DNA from: Terripilifer sp031921685
Lineage (GTDB): Bacteria; Pseudomonadota; Alphaproteobacteria; Rhizobiales; Beijerinckiaceae
NCBI RefSeq assembly: GCF_031921685.1
Contig: NZ_JAPDHU010000001.1
Location: forward strand, 1,922,001 to 1,986,000
Length of the DNA: 64,000 nucleotides
Direction: 5' to 3'
The translations under genes and the position numbers were made by a program. Each line of letters starts with the position of its first letter. The stretch's first letter is position 1. The notes under the pieces are model-generated. The model made no database searches and was not told the origin of the DNA. It saw nothing but the letters and a program-made list of their open reading frames with translations. This document shows, piece after piece, positions 33,172 through 41,334 of the stretch.

Positions 33172-33666
33172 ATGATCAAGTATGCGCTGGTCTGCGATAA
33201 AGGGCACGACTTCGAGAGCTGGTTCCCCAATTCCGATGCTTACGACAAGCAGGTGAAACGGGGGCTGGTCGAGTGTCCGCAGTGCGGTTCGCTGAAGGTC
33301 TCGAAGGCACTGATGGCGCCTTCCGTTTCGACCTCGAAGCGCCGTGCCCGCAACAGCGTCGTCGAACATGCGCCGCAGGCCCAAGTGCCTGCTTCGGTGC
33401 CGGCGCCCGCCGCGCCGCAGCCGATGACCCTGCTCGACGAGCAGCAGCGGCAGGTGCGCGAAGCGATCCGCGAACTGCATCAGAAGATCGCCGAGAATAC
33501 GGTCGATGTCGGCAAGGCCTTTTCGACCGAGGCGCGCAAGATGCATGACGGCGAGATTCCGCAGCAGGCGATCCGTGGCGAGGCGACCTTCGCCGAAGCG
33601 CAGGAATTGTGGGAGGAAGGCATTCCGGTTCTGCCGGTGCCGAGCCTGCCCGACGATCGTAATTGA
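33172..33666 (+). CDS. DUF1178 family protein
   Basis: 164 residues. It begins MIKYALVCDKGHDFESWFPN and holds a CPQCGSLKVSKALMAPSVST zinc-knuckle-like segment (one CxxC), a Pro/Ala linker and the conserved VGKAFSTEARKMHDGEIPQQ plus AIRGEATFAEAQELWEEGIP that mark DUF1178. No enzyme activity is known for the family. It follows the glutaredoxin by 12 bp, in the usual neighbourhood, hinting at a role in redox or metal homeostasis that remains unproven. Confidence 0.93.
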   Translation: MIKYALVCDKGHDFESWFPNSDAYDKQVKRGLVECPQCGSLKVSKALMAPSVSTSKRRARNSVVEHAPQAQVPASVPAPAAPQPMTLLDEQQRQVREAIRELHQKIAENTVDVGKAFSTEARKMHDGEIPQQAIRGEATFAEAQELWEEGIPVLPVPSLPDDRN

Positions 33667-33721
33667 CGATCGCGCATAGCCTTTGATCTGATGGCGCTCG
33701 CCACACGACAGGCGAGCGACC

Positions 33722-34282
33722 ATGCCAAAGCAGGCTATCCCGCATCCGATCCTCACGACCCCCCGGCTGCGGTTGCGGCAGTTTCGCGCCGACGATACGG
33801 AAGCGATGCACGACTGTTTCGCCCATCCCGAGGCGATGCGTTTCTGGAACACGCCGGTCCACACCAAAGCCATTGAAACCGAGCGCGTCGTGCAACGCTT
33901 GATCGACTGCACGCCATCTTATTATCGGTTTTGGGCGGTGGCCGATGCAGCAAGCGATCGTTCCCTGGGGCTGGTCAACTATCACGATGGCCATATCCGC
34001 AGTAAGCGCGTGGCGATCGGTTACATCATCGATCCGGCGCATCAGCGGCAGGGCCTTGCCACCGAAGCAGTGACGGCGATGCTCGACTTCTGCTTTGGCG
34101 AACTCAACCTGCATCGTGCGCAAGCCTTCATCCATCCCGACAACACGGCATCGCGCAAATTGATCGAAAAGCTCGGATTCCGTTGTGAAGGCCTGCTGCG
34201 TGACAATTTGCGGGTCGGCGAGGATTGGCGTGACGATCTGCTTTATGCACGCCTCGCCACCGACCGGCCCGGCGCGGCCTGA
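33722..34282 (+). CDS. GNAT N-acetyltransferase (RimJ/RimL type)
   Basis: 186 residues. TPRLRLRQFRADDTEAMHDC opens the RimJ/RimL-like fold; the acetyl-CoA pyrophosphate loop is GYIIDPAHQRQGLATEAVTA (Q/RxxGxA form), and HRAQAFIHPDNTASRKLIEK plus LGFRCEGLLRDN complete the signature. Members acetylate N-termini of ribosomal proteins, or small molecules such as antibiotics or amines. Nothing nearby fixes the substrate. ATG 33722 has a weak GGCGAG ribosome site. Confidence 0.92.
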   Translation: MPKQAIPHPILTTPRLRLRQFRADDTEAMHDCFAHPEAMRFWNTPVHTKAIETERVVQRLIDCTPSYYRFWAVADAASDRSLGLVNYHDGHIRSKRVAIGYIIDPAHQRQGLATEAVTAMLDFCFGELNLHRAQAFIHPDNTASRKLIEKLGFRCEGLLRDNLRVGEDWRDDLLYARLATDRPGAA

Positions 34283-34352
34283 CCTCAGATTGCCCCGTTT
34301 CGCTCGAAAATGCCGCGTTCCTGTCATGGCGCCGACATGGCACGCCCGTAAG

Positions 34353-34367
34353 CCCCTCATTTGAGGG
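34353..34367 (+). promoter_or_regulatory. Small hairpin upstream of SMR gene
   Basis: CCCTCA (34354-34359) and TGAGGG (34362-34367) form a perfect six-pair dyad 22 bp before the SMR start codon. It may be a regulatory dyad or chance; the conserved guanidine riboswitch loops found upstream of some SMR genes were not recognised. Confidence 0.3.
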
Positions 34368-34388
34368 ATCGAATCGCGGCGGAGCCTG

Positions 34389-34724
34389 ATGAGCTTCAGC
34401 TATGTCTATCTGGCGCTCGCCATTGTCAGCGAAGTGATGGCGACAACGTCCTTGGCGGCCTCGCAGGGGCTGACGCGGCCGTGGCCGGTCGTTGCCATGG
34501 CGTGCGGCTATGCGGTGGCCTTCATCTTCCTCGCCTTGAGCCTGAAATCCATTCCTGTCGGCATTGCCTATGCCATCTGGTCGGGCGCCGGCATCGTTCT
34601 CGTCGCCAGCATCGGCTGGGCGCTGTTTCGCCAGCCGCTCGATATGCCCGCCGTCGTCGGCCTCGGGCTGATCATCGCCGGCATTTCGATCATGCAGATT
34701 TTTTCACGCTCGGCGCTGCATTAG
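34389..34724 (+). CDS. SMR-family multidrug exporter (EmrE-like)
   Basis: 111 residues with four transmembrane helices. The membrane-embedded glutamate is in YLALAIVSEVMATTS (Glu15, the proton/substrate site), and helix 3 carries the PVGIAYAIWSGAGIVLVASI signature of the Qac/EmrE branch. The C-terminus reads IAGISIMQIFSRS, close to EmrE. It acts as a dual-topology dimer that swaps protons for quaternary ammonium or other lipophilic cations. Single gene, ribosome site GGAG four bases before the ATG. Confidence 0.93.
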   Translation: MSFSYVYLALAIVSEVMATTSLAASQGLTRPWPVVAMACGYAVAFIFLALSLKSIPVGIAYAIWSGAGIVLVASIGWALFRQPLDMPAVVGLGLIIAGISIMQIFSRSALH

Positions 34725-34802
34725 ACGCTTCCAGGCGCATTCACATCGCTGTTGTAGAAGCCCCTTAATTTCCAACGGTATTCGTGCCGATGGAGAACAG
34801 CC

Positions 34803-35825
34803 GTGAAAATCACGCGAACGGAATTTCTGAATGGATTGTTCGCCAGCGCGGTTGTTTTGCCTTCGGCGGCTCAGGCGGCGGAAACAGATTCCAATGACGT
34901 TGCGCGGCAACTGACCGACGGCACGTTTCCTTGGACGATGAAGCCGGACCTGAGCAACCGTCCTCTCGGCTTTACCATCATCGGTGACAATACGGCCTTC
35001 GCGCGCCCGGGCGTCTTTGATCGCGCCATGGTTCAGGTGAGTTGGCTGAGGCCGGATTTCGTCATGTCGGTCGGCGACGTGATCGAGGGCTACCATGAGG
35101 ACCAGGCGGTTATCGACCAGCAATGGAACGAGGCCGAACGTTCAATCGCGAAACTGGGGTGTCCCTTCGTCTGCTGCTGTGGAAACCATGATGTGAACAA
35201 TGAGGCGACGGCGCGGGCGTGGCGCGATCGTCGCGGTCCGACCTACTTCAGCTTCACTCATAAGAAGGCCCTCTTCCTGGTGCTGAGCACGGAAGATCCT
35301 TTCATCCGGATTCCGCAAAACGTGATCGCTCCCTATTTCGCGATGGTCGATGTGATGAACAAGGATCCGGAAAAGGCGATGAAAGACATGGACGGCTTCA
35401 TCGCTTTGCCGGAAATCGCCGCCGCCAAGGATTCGGGCAACCAGGTCAATATCAGTGATCGGCAGGTCGCGTGGGTCGAGGCCACATTGGCGCAGCATCC
35501 CAATCCGCAATGGATTTTCGTGGTGTTGCATAAGCCCGCCTGGAAGAGCGCGGACAAGCAGTTCGCCCGCATTCAGGGCATGCTGGCTGGGCGCAACCAT
35601 ACGGTGATCGCGGGGCACACCCATTATTTCAGTCACGAAGTCATCGATGGCCACGATTACATCAATATGGCGACCTGTGGCGGCATCCGCCAGCGTCCCG
35701 GACCCGGCAATATCGATCACGTCATCAACGTGACGATGACCGAACGCGGTCCGCTTTACGTCAATCTGCGGTTGAACGGATTGCTCGATCTCGATGGCAC
35801 GAGCGGTCAAACATTGGCCTATTGA
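34803..35825 (+). CDS. Secreted calcineurin-like metallophosphoesterase
   Basis: 340 residues from GTG 34803 (GGAGA six bases upstream). A signal-like N-terminus (RTEFLNGLFASAVVLPSAAQ) resembles a Tat signal but lacks the twin arginine (ITRTEF). The phosphoesterase motifs follow: IIGDNTA (degenerate first metal motif, GDxH changed to GDNT), MSVGDVIEG, CCGNHDVNN, VVLHKPAW and IAGHTHYFSH. Substitution of the first His could change the metal site. Expected to hydrolyse phosphate esters in the periplasm. Ends 16 bp from the convergent ubiG stop. Confidence 0.85.
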   Translation: MKITRTEFLNGLFASAVVLPSAAQAAETDSNDVARQLTDGTFPWTMKPDLSNRPLGFTIIGDNTAFARPGVFDRAMVQVSWLRPDFVMSVGDVIEGYHEDQAVIDQQWNEAERSIAKLGCPFVCCCGNHDVNNEATARAWRDRRGPTYFSFTHKKALFLVLSTEDPFIRIPQNVIAPYFAMVDVMNKDPEKAMKDMDGFIALPEIAAAKDSGNQVNISDRQVAWVEATLAQHPNPQWIFVVLHKPAWKSADKQFARIQGMLAGRNHTVIAGHTHYFSHEVIDGHDYINMATCGGIRQRPGPGNIDHVINVTMTERGPLYVNLRLNGLLDLDGTSGQTLAY

Positions 35826-35841
35826 ACGGGCGCGGGCTGGA

Positions 35842-36621
35842 TCAGACCGGGCGTTCCGCCATCAGCATGTAATTGACGTCCATGTCGCGGCTTTCGCTCC
35901 AGGTGTCGCGCAGCGGATTGTAGACGACGCCGGTGCGGGCGGTGACGTCGAGGCCGGCGTCATAGAGCCAGTCTTCCAGCTCCACCGGCTTGATGAACTT
36001 TTCCCATTGATGGGTGCCGGGTTCGACCCAGCGCAGCACATATTCGGCACCGACGATGGCGAGCGCGAAGCTTTTCAGGGTGCGGTTGAGGGTGGCGGCG
36101 AAGAGCAGGCCGCCGGGGCGCACCAGTTTTGCGGCGACGCCGATGAAGGCGGCTGGGTCGACCACGTGTTCGATCACTTCCATGGCGCAGACCACGTCGA
36201 ATTCGGCGCCGCTCGCCGCCAGGTCCTCGGCGGTGACGGCGCGGTAGTCGATCGCGATGCCGCCGCTTTCGGCATGATGGCGGGCGATGTCGACATTGCC
36301 GGGGGCGGGATCGATGCCGGTGACCTGAGCGCCGAGCCGGGCGAGGGGTTCGCTCAACAGGCCGCCGCCGCAGCCAATGTCGAGCAGGCGGATATTGGCC
36401 AGAACGCGGATCGGCTCGCCCTCGGGCTTGCCGAAATGCTCGGTCATGCGGTCGCGCAGCCAGCGGATGCGGGTCGGGTTGAATTTGTGCAGGGCGGCCA
36501 TGGGGCCATCGGCCCGCCACCAATCGGCGCCCAAACGCTCGAATTGGTCAAGTTCACGCTGATCGATGGAAGCGGCGCGGGGCGCCACGCCTGAAGATCC
36601 GGCTTTTTGCCCGGAAACCAT
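35842..36621 (-). CDS. ubiG: Ubiquinone biosynthesis O-methyltransferase UbiG
   Basis: 259 residues. The N-terminal FERLGADWWRADGPMAALHK and the SAM motif LLDIGCGGGLLSEPLARLGA (80-99, GCGGG) identify UbiG, with VIEHVVDPAAFI and the membrane-association hydrophobic patch ATLNRTLKSFALAIVGAEYV further on. It performs both O-methylations in ubiquinone synthesis, at the inner membrane face. It is divergent from aspartokinase, an arrangement frequent in Hyphomicrobiales. Confidence 0.96.
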   Translation of the reverse strand: MVSGQKAGSSGVAPRAASIDQRELDQFERLGADWWRADGPMAALHKFNPTRIRWLRDRMTEHFGKPEGEPIRVLANIRLLDIGCGGGLLSEPLARLGAQVTGIDPAPGNVDIARHHAESGGIAIDYRAVTAEDLAASGAEFDVVCAMEVIEHVVDPAAFIGVAAKLVRPGGLLFAATLNRTLKSFALAIVGAEYVLRWVEPGTHQWEKFIKPVELEDWLYDAGLDVTARTGVVYNPLRDTWSESRDMDVNYMLMAERPV

Positions 36622-36646
36622 GGTTTTCCCTCAAAACTGGCCGGCG

Positions 36647-36674
36647 TTGACACGTCCGGACCGCGCGTTAGATA
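36647..36674 (+). promoter_or_regulatory. Candidate aspartokinase promoter
   Basis: A consensus -35 TTGACA at 36647-36652, a 16-bp spacer and TAGATA at 36669-36674. If used, transcription would start near 36681 and leave a leader of about 190 nt before the coding region. Confidence 0.45.
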
Positions 36675-36761
36675 TACGCGCCCTTTCAAACCCGGGCGAG
36701 CGGTCAATCTGCCGCGCGCCGGCATCCTGGGCGACATCTGGGCTCAACGCCCGCGTCCCAG

Positions 36762-36798
36762 AGCAAATAGCGTTTCGCCAGAAACGCAATTTGCTTTT
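36762..36798 (+). promoter_or_regulatory. Leader hairpin 1 of aspartokinase (terminator-like)
   Basis: AGCAAAT (36762-36768) pairs with ATTTGCT (36789-36795) and GCGTTTC (36770-36776) with GAAACGC (36781-36787), one A-A mismatch between, loop GCCA. A short T-run (36795-36798) follows. It looks like an intrinsic terminator placed 70 bp before the start codon, so attenuation is possible. Confidence 0.55.
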
Positions 36799-36827
36799 GG
36801 AATATTTAGTTCGGCGCGTCTTTGTGC

Positions 36828-36844
36828 GTTTGACGAAGTCAAAC
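36828..36844 (+). promoter_or_regulatory. Leader hairpin 2 of aspartokinase
   Basis: GTTTGAC (36828-36834) and GTCAAAC (36838-36844) form a perfect seven-pair stem with a GAA loop, 24 bp before the ATG. It could occlude the ribosome site or be an alternative partner of hairpin 1. Confidence 0.5.
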
Positions 36845-36868
36845 TGCAAAACGCTAATGCAGGCAATC

Positions 36869-38119
36869 ATGGCCCGTCTGGTAATGAAATTCGGCGGCAC
36901 GTCCGTCGCTAATATCGAACGTATCCGCAACGTCGCAAAGCATGTGCAGCGTGAGGTGGAGGCCGGCTACCAGGTGGCCGTCGTCGTCTCGGCCATGTCC
37001 GGCAAGACCAACGAACTGGTGGGCTGGTGCCGCGAGGCGGCCGAATCGGTCTCCAACGACCCGGTCTACGATCAGGCCGAATATGACGCGGTGGTCGCTT
37101 CCGGCGAGCAGGTGACATCCGGCCTGCTGGCGCTGACGCTCAGCAAAATGGGCATCAAGGCGCGCTCCTGGCAGGGCTGGCAGATCCCGATCGAAACGTC
37201 GGATGCCCATGCCTCGGCCCGCATTACCAATGTTTCGTCAGTGGCGCTCGATGCCGGCTTCGCCAAGGGCGAGGTCGCCGTCATCGCCGGCTTCCAGGGC
37301 GTCAATCCGGACAGCGGCCGCATCACCACTTTGGGGCGCGGCGGTTCCGACACGTCGGCGGTGGCGATCGCCGCCGCGATCAAGGCGGAGCGCTGCGACA
37401 TCTATACGGATGTCGATGGCGTCTACACCACCGACCCGCGCGTCGTGCCGAAGGCGCGCAAGCTCGACAAGGTGTCGTTCGAAGAAATGCTCGAAATGGC
37501 GTCCCTGGGATCGAAGGTCCTGCAGGTGCGCTCGGTTGAAATCGCCATGGTGCACGGCGTGCGCACCTTCGTGCGTTCGTCTTTCGATGATCCGGCCGCG
37601 CCGCGTCCGGGCACGCTGATTTGTGACGAGGAGGAAATCGTGGAACAGCAGGTTGTCACCGGCATCGCCTTCTCGCGGGACGAGGCCCAGATCACCCTGC
37701 GCCGCGTCGCCGACAAGCCCGGCGTGGCCGCAGCGATCTTCGGTCCGCTCGCCGATGCCAATATCAATGTCGACATGATCATCCAGGTCGTCTCGGAAGA
37801 TTCGACGACAGACATGACGTTCACCGTGCCGGCGGCCGACTATGAGCGGGCGCAGACGGTGCTGGAACAGGCCAAGAGCACCATCGGTTTCGCCAGCGTT
37901 CAGGGCGCCACCGACGTGGTGAAGATTTCGGCCATCGGTGTCGGCATGCGCTCCCATGCCGGCGTCGCCGCCAAGGCGTTCCGGGCGCTCTCCGAGAAGG
38001 GCATCAACATCCGCGCCATCACCACCAGCGAGATCAAGTTCTCGGTGCTGATCGACAAGGATTATACGGAACTGGCGGTGCGCACCCTGCACTCGCTCTA
38101 CGGCCTCGATCAAGCTTAG
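36869..38119 (+). CDS. lysC: Aspartokinase
   Basis: 416 residues. The kinase domain starts MARLVMKFGGTSVANIERIR (Lys7, GGTS) and continues with VVVSAMSGKTNELV, TLGRGGSDTSAVAIAAAIKA and YTDVDGVYTTDPRVVPKARK. Two ACT regulatory domains follow (AAIFGPLADANINVDMIIQV and KAFRALSEKGINIRAITTSE) that bind lysine and threonine. It phosphorylates aspartate, the first step to lysine, threonine and methionine. ATG 36869 fits the family; ATG 36857 would add four residues. The leader has two hairpins and a likely promoter, consistent with regulation at the RNA level. Confidence 0.97.
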   Translation: MARLVMKFGGTSVANIERIRNVAKHVQREVEAGYQVAVVVSAMSGKTNELVGWCREAAESVSNDPVYDQAEYDAVVASGEQVTSGLLALTLSKMGIKARSWQGWQIPIETSDAHASARITNVSSVALDAGFAKGEVAVIAGFQGVNPDSGRITTLGRGGSDTSAVAIAAAIKAERCDIYTDVDGVYTTDPRVVPKARKLDKVSFEEMLEMASLGSKVLQVRSVEIAMVHGVRTFVRSSFDDPAAPRPGTLICDEEEIVEQQVVTGIAFSRDEAQITLRRVADKPGVAAAIFGPLADANINVDMIIQVVSEDSTTDMTFTVPAADYERAQTVLEQAKSTIGFASVQGATDVVKISAIGVGMRSHAGVAAKAFRALSEKGINIRAITTSEIKFSVLIDKDYTELAVRTLHSLYGLDQA

Positions 38120-38136
38120 GACTTGCTAGTCACTTG

Positions 38137-38284
38137 GTGTCATCCCGGACACGCGAAGCGTGATCCGGGAACCAGGGGCGTGTGGTAGAAAGTTTCGTCT
38201 TCGCGACGCCAGTGTTCCCATCGAACGATTGAAGCGTTTGCCCCTGGCTCCCGGATCGCGCCGTTGGCGCGTCCGGGATGACAC
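38137..38284. repeat. Intergenic palindromic element, copy 2 (148 bp)
   Basis: Bounded by GTGTCAT (38137-38143) and ATGACAC (38278-38284); arm hairpins CCCGGACACGC...GATCCGGG and CCCGGATCGCG...GTCCGGG; mid-element CCAGGGGC/GCCCCTGG pairing. It sits between the convergent ends of aspartokinase and a DMT transporter. The core CCAGGGGCGTGTGGTAGA is shared with copy 3. Confidence 0.87.
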
Positions 38285-38326
38285 GGAGGCTGTGGGTTCG
38301 ACAAAGGGTGGCGTCAGAGCGGTCGC

Positions 38327-39262
38327 TCATTCCCCAGCCGCAGCCTTCCTGCGGTTGGCGCGGATCGCCGAGGATTCGGCGATGTAAATGCCGGCGATGA
38401 CCATCACCATCGCCAGCATGTGATAGGGCCGCAGCGCCTCGCCCAGCACCAGCACCGACAAGGTGGCGCCGATCACCGGCGTCAGATTGTGGAACATGGC
38501 GGCGCGGCTTGGCCCGAGCATTTCGGCGGCGCGCATGAAGAAGATATGACCGCCCATCGAGACGAAGATGGCGATGTAGAGCAGGGCCGCGAGACCGGTC
38601 CAGGTCATCGGATAGGAATTGCCGGTCAACACTTCGATCGTCATCAGCGGAATCGAGATGATGAAGGACACGACGGCGATGACGGTGAAGACGGCCAGCG
38701 CCGAGACTGCCGGTCGGTTGCGCAGGGCGACCACGTAAGCCGCATAGATCGCCGCCGACAGCAACTGATAGATGTCGCCGCGATTGAATTGCAATTCGAG
38801 AAGGGTCAGCGGCTCGCCCTTCGTCGCCACCAGGATCACGCCAAGAATGGTGATCAGCACGCCGGTGCCTTGGATGAGAGAGACACGGGCGCGATAGGCC
38901 AGAAAGGCGCCGGCGATGACCAGCGCCGGGGTGATGCCTTGCAGGATCGCCAGATTGATGCCGGTCGTATATTTCGCGCCGATGAAGACGAGCGAGTTGG
39001 AGGCCGTCATCGCCAGGCCCATCAGCATGAGAAAGCGCCAGCGCGAACGCAGCGAATAGACCTCGGCCCAGACCTTTTCCGGCGCGAAGATCCACAGCAG
39101 GGTGAGCGCGATGGCCCAGCGGGCGCAGACGATGGTCATCGGCGACACTTCGCCCACCGCCAGCCGCGACACCGGCACGCCGCCGCCCCAGAACAGCATG
39201 GTGAGCAGCAGCAGGATCCAGGCGGACTGACCGGCTTTGGTGAAGGGGCGCGTCGGCAGCAC
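38327..39262 (-). CDS. DMT-superfamily transporter (EamA, ten helices)
   Basis: 311 residues with two EamA repeats, each of five helices (AWILLLLTMLFWGGGVPVSR start of the first, MHGGHIFF-type loop before the second). GEVSPMTIVCARWAIALTLL and GLAMTASNSLVFIGAKYTT are family-typical, and the C-terminus ends in a basic, Ala-rich tail. Members export amino acids or metabolites. It follows an EamA paralogue by 11 bp on the same strand, sharing the FNRGD motif after helix 5, so the two may act as a pair or on related substrates. Confidence 0.93.
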   Translation of the reverse strand: MLPTRPFTKAGQSAWILLLLTMLFWGGGVPVSRLAVGEVSPMTIVCARWAIALTLLWIFAPEKVWAEVYSLRSRWRFLMLMGLAMTASNSLVFIGAKYTTGINLAILQGITPALVIAGAFLAYRARVSLIQGTGVLITILGVILVATKGEPLTLLELQFNRGDIYQLLSAAIYAAYVVALRNRPAVSALAVFTVIAVVSFIISIPLMTIEVLTGNSYPMTWTGLAALLYIAIFVSMGGHIFFMRAAEMLGPSRAAMFHNLTPVIGATLSVLVLGEALRPYHMLAMVMVIAGIYIAESSAIRANRRKAAAGE

Positions 39263-39273
39263 GGTGGTGGCTT

Positions 39274-40182
39274 TCAGGTTTTGGCGCGGAAGGTTTCGGC
39301 GATGGCGATGCCGCCGAGCACCAGCACCAGAGCCGCACCATGATAGGCGACGAAGGGCTCACCGAGCACGACCACCGACATCAGCGCGCCGAAGACCGGA
39401 ACGAGATTGTAGAACAGGCCGGTGCGCTGCGGTCCTATCAATTCGACGCTGCGAATATAGAAAACCTGCGACAGAATGGTGGGAAAGGCGATGGAATAGA
39501 TAAAGATCATCCAGCCTTTCGTGGTCGGCCAGAAGAAATGACCGAGATGCCATTCGGCATAGAGCAAGACGAGGCCGACCAAAGTGCCGGAGATGCAGAG
39601 CGCGATGAAAAAGGCCAGCGGGTGCATGGGCGGGCGTGCGCGCAAGGCCACCGTGAACGAGGCATAGATGAAACAGGCGGACAGCACGATCAGGTCGCCG
39701 CGATTGAACTGCAAGTCCTTGAGGCTGGCGAGATTGCCGTGGGTGGCGATGAGGAGCGCGCCGAGCAGGGTCATCGCCAGGCCGAGCAGGAAGATGAGCG
39801 GCATGCGCGCGCGATAGGCGATCCAGGCGATGGTGACGGTGAGGACCGGGTTGGTCGCCAGCAGGATGGAGAAATTGACGCCCGTGGTATAAGCGCCCGC
39901 CACATAGAAGAGCGCGCTAAAGACCGTAAAGCCCAGGCCGCCCATCAGCAGCAGATACAGCCAGCGCTGCCGCATAATCGGCAAAGCACTGGTGAAGGGA
40001 CGCCAGACGAACGGCAGCACCAGAGCGGCGGCGATCGGCCAACGCATGCCGGCGAAGAACATGGGTGAGAGTTCGCCGACCGCCAGGCGTGAAAGGATGA
40101 CATTGCTTGCCCACGCCAGGGTGGTGAGCACCATCAACAGCCAGGGATTGGACCAACAGCCGGCGAGCAGACCTTTCGACAT
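39274..40182 (-). CDS. DMT-superfamily transporter (EamA), paralogue of the next gene
   Basis: 302 residues from ATG 40182, ten predicted helices. LTTLAWASNVILSRLAVGEL mirrors the paralogue's FWGGGVPVSRLAVGEV, and LKDLQFNRGDLIVLSACFIY mirrors its LLELQFNRGDIYQLLSAAIY. Exports an unknown metabolite. It is upstream of, and 11 bp from, the second exporter, presumably a tandem duplication that has diverged. An upstream GTG (40236) is open but lacks a ribosome site. Confidence 0.92.
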   Translation of the reverse strand: MSKGLLAGCWSNPWLLMVLTTLAWASNVILSRLAVGELSPMFFAGMRWPIAAALVLPFVWRPFTSALPIMRQRWLYLLLMGGLGFTVFSALFYVAGAYTTGVNFSILLATNPVLTVTIAWIAYRARMPLIFLLGLAMTLLGALLIATHGNLASLKDLQFNRGDLIVLSACFIYASFTVALRARPPMHPLAFFIALCISGTLVGLVLLYAEWHLGHFFWPTTKGWMIFIYSIAFPTILSQVFYIRSVELIGPQRTGLFYNLVPVFGALMSVVVLGEPFVAYHGAALVLVLGGIAIAETFRAKT

Positions 40183-40327
40183 GGGAGGGCGGGTTTCCTC
40201 GTCGGCGTTCTTGAACCTAGGCGAGGTTCTTGGCACAGTTTAGCTGCAAACCAAACTGCGTTTAGCGCACGTCTGCCCCGCTGAGACGGTGGACGGAGCG
40301 ACGAGAACGCCAAAACGGGAGGGAAGA

Positions 40328-41320
40328 ATGGACATCACGCGTCGGCATTTCGGCCAAGGTGCGGGCTTGGCCTTATTGGGATCAGCCGCTTCGTCCACCA
40401 CTTGGCCAGCCATGGCGCAACAGGACTATCCCAACCGCGCCATTCGCTCCCTGTGTAATTTCGGGCCGGGCTCCGGCGCCGATATCGTCGTACGCTTTTA
40501 CAGTGATCGTCTGTCGAAATTGTTGGGCCAGCCGGTGGTGGTCGACAACAAGCCCGGCGCGGCCGGCAATATCGCGACGCAGATCGCTGCCACCTCCAAG
40601 CCGGACGGCTATACGATCCTGATCACGCCGGGCAATGCCACCCTGGCTTCGGCACCGCATCTGTTCAAGGACGTGGCCTTCGATCCGATCAAGAGTTTCG
40701 AGCCGGTGGCGCGCCTCGCCCGCGTGCCCTTCGTCATGATCGTCAAGCCGGATTCGCCGATCAATAACATCGCCGATCTGACCGCTTTGCTGAAGTCGAA
40801 GGGGCCGAAGGCGCGCTATGGCGCCAGCACCAATACGGCCGTCATCACCGCCGAACTCTATGCGCAGATGGCCGGATTGCAGATCGAGCGGATCAATTAC
40901 AACGCGGTGGCTGACGCGATGCGGGGGCTGTTGGCCGACGAATTCGACTTCGCTGCCTATGATGCCACCTGGGTGGCGGGCATGGCGCAGGCCGGGCGCG
41001 TGAAACCCATTGGCGTGACGTCGACGGAACGCTCCTCGGCGCTGCCCAAAGTACCGACTTTGGCCGAGTCGGGTTTCCCGTCGTTCAATCTGACGCCATG
41101 GTGGGGCGCGGTGGTGCCGGCTGGCACGCCCAAGCCCATCGTCGACAAACTGTCGGGCTGGTTCGCTGAGATCACCAACAGCCAGGACACGAAGGAGTTC
41201 ATGGGCAAGCTCGCCACCGAGACCTGGGCCGGCGGCCCCGACGATCTGCGCCAGCTCATCGCTTCTGAACTCGAGGCCTGGGGCAAATATATCGCGCTGG
41301 CGAAGATCGAGAAGCAGTAG
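40328..41320 (+). CDS. Tripartite tricarboxylate transporter substrate-binding protein (Bug family), Tat-type signal
   Basis: 330 residues from ATG 40328 (GGAGGGAAGA upstream). The signal DITRRHFGQGAGLALLGSAA has the twin-arginine motif (TRRHFG), unusual for Bug receptors, which are mostly Sec-exported. The mature part has AIRSLCNFGPGSGADIVVRF, VVDNKPGAAGNIATQIAATS and SKPDGYTILITPGNATLA. The cysteine in SLCNFG at the first ligand loop is uncommon. Folding before export may mean a cofactor or fast folding; a periplasmic carboxylate receptor is still expected. No enzyme gene lies beside it on the same strand. Confidence 0.92.
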   Translation: MDITRRHFGQGAGLALLGSAASSTTWPAMAQQDYPNRAIRSLCNFGPGSGADIVVRFYSDRLSKLLGQPVVVDNKPGAAGNIATQIAATSKPDGYTILITPGNATLASAPHLFKDVAFDPIKSFEPVARLARVPFVMIVKPDSPINNIADLTALLKSKGPKARYGASTNTAVITAELYAQMAGLQIERINYNAVADAMRGLLADEFDFAAYDATWVAGMAQAGRVKPIGVTSTERSSALPKVPTLAESGFPSFNLTPWWGAVVPAGTPKPIVDKLSGWFAEITNSQDTKEFMGKLATETWAGGPDDLRQLIASELEAWGKYIALAKIEKQ

Positions 41321-41334
41321 GGGCCTGTCTCTCG

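Noticed and set aside
34283..34388. Guanidine riboswitch upstream of the SMR gene
   Set aside because: Only a six-pair CCCTCA/TGAGGG hairpin is present; the conserved mini-ykkC or ykkC elements are not seen, and the protein is of the EmrE/Qac rather than the Gdx type.
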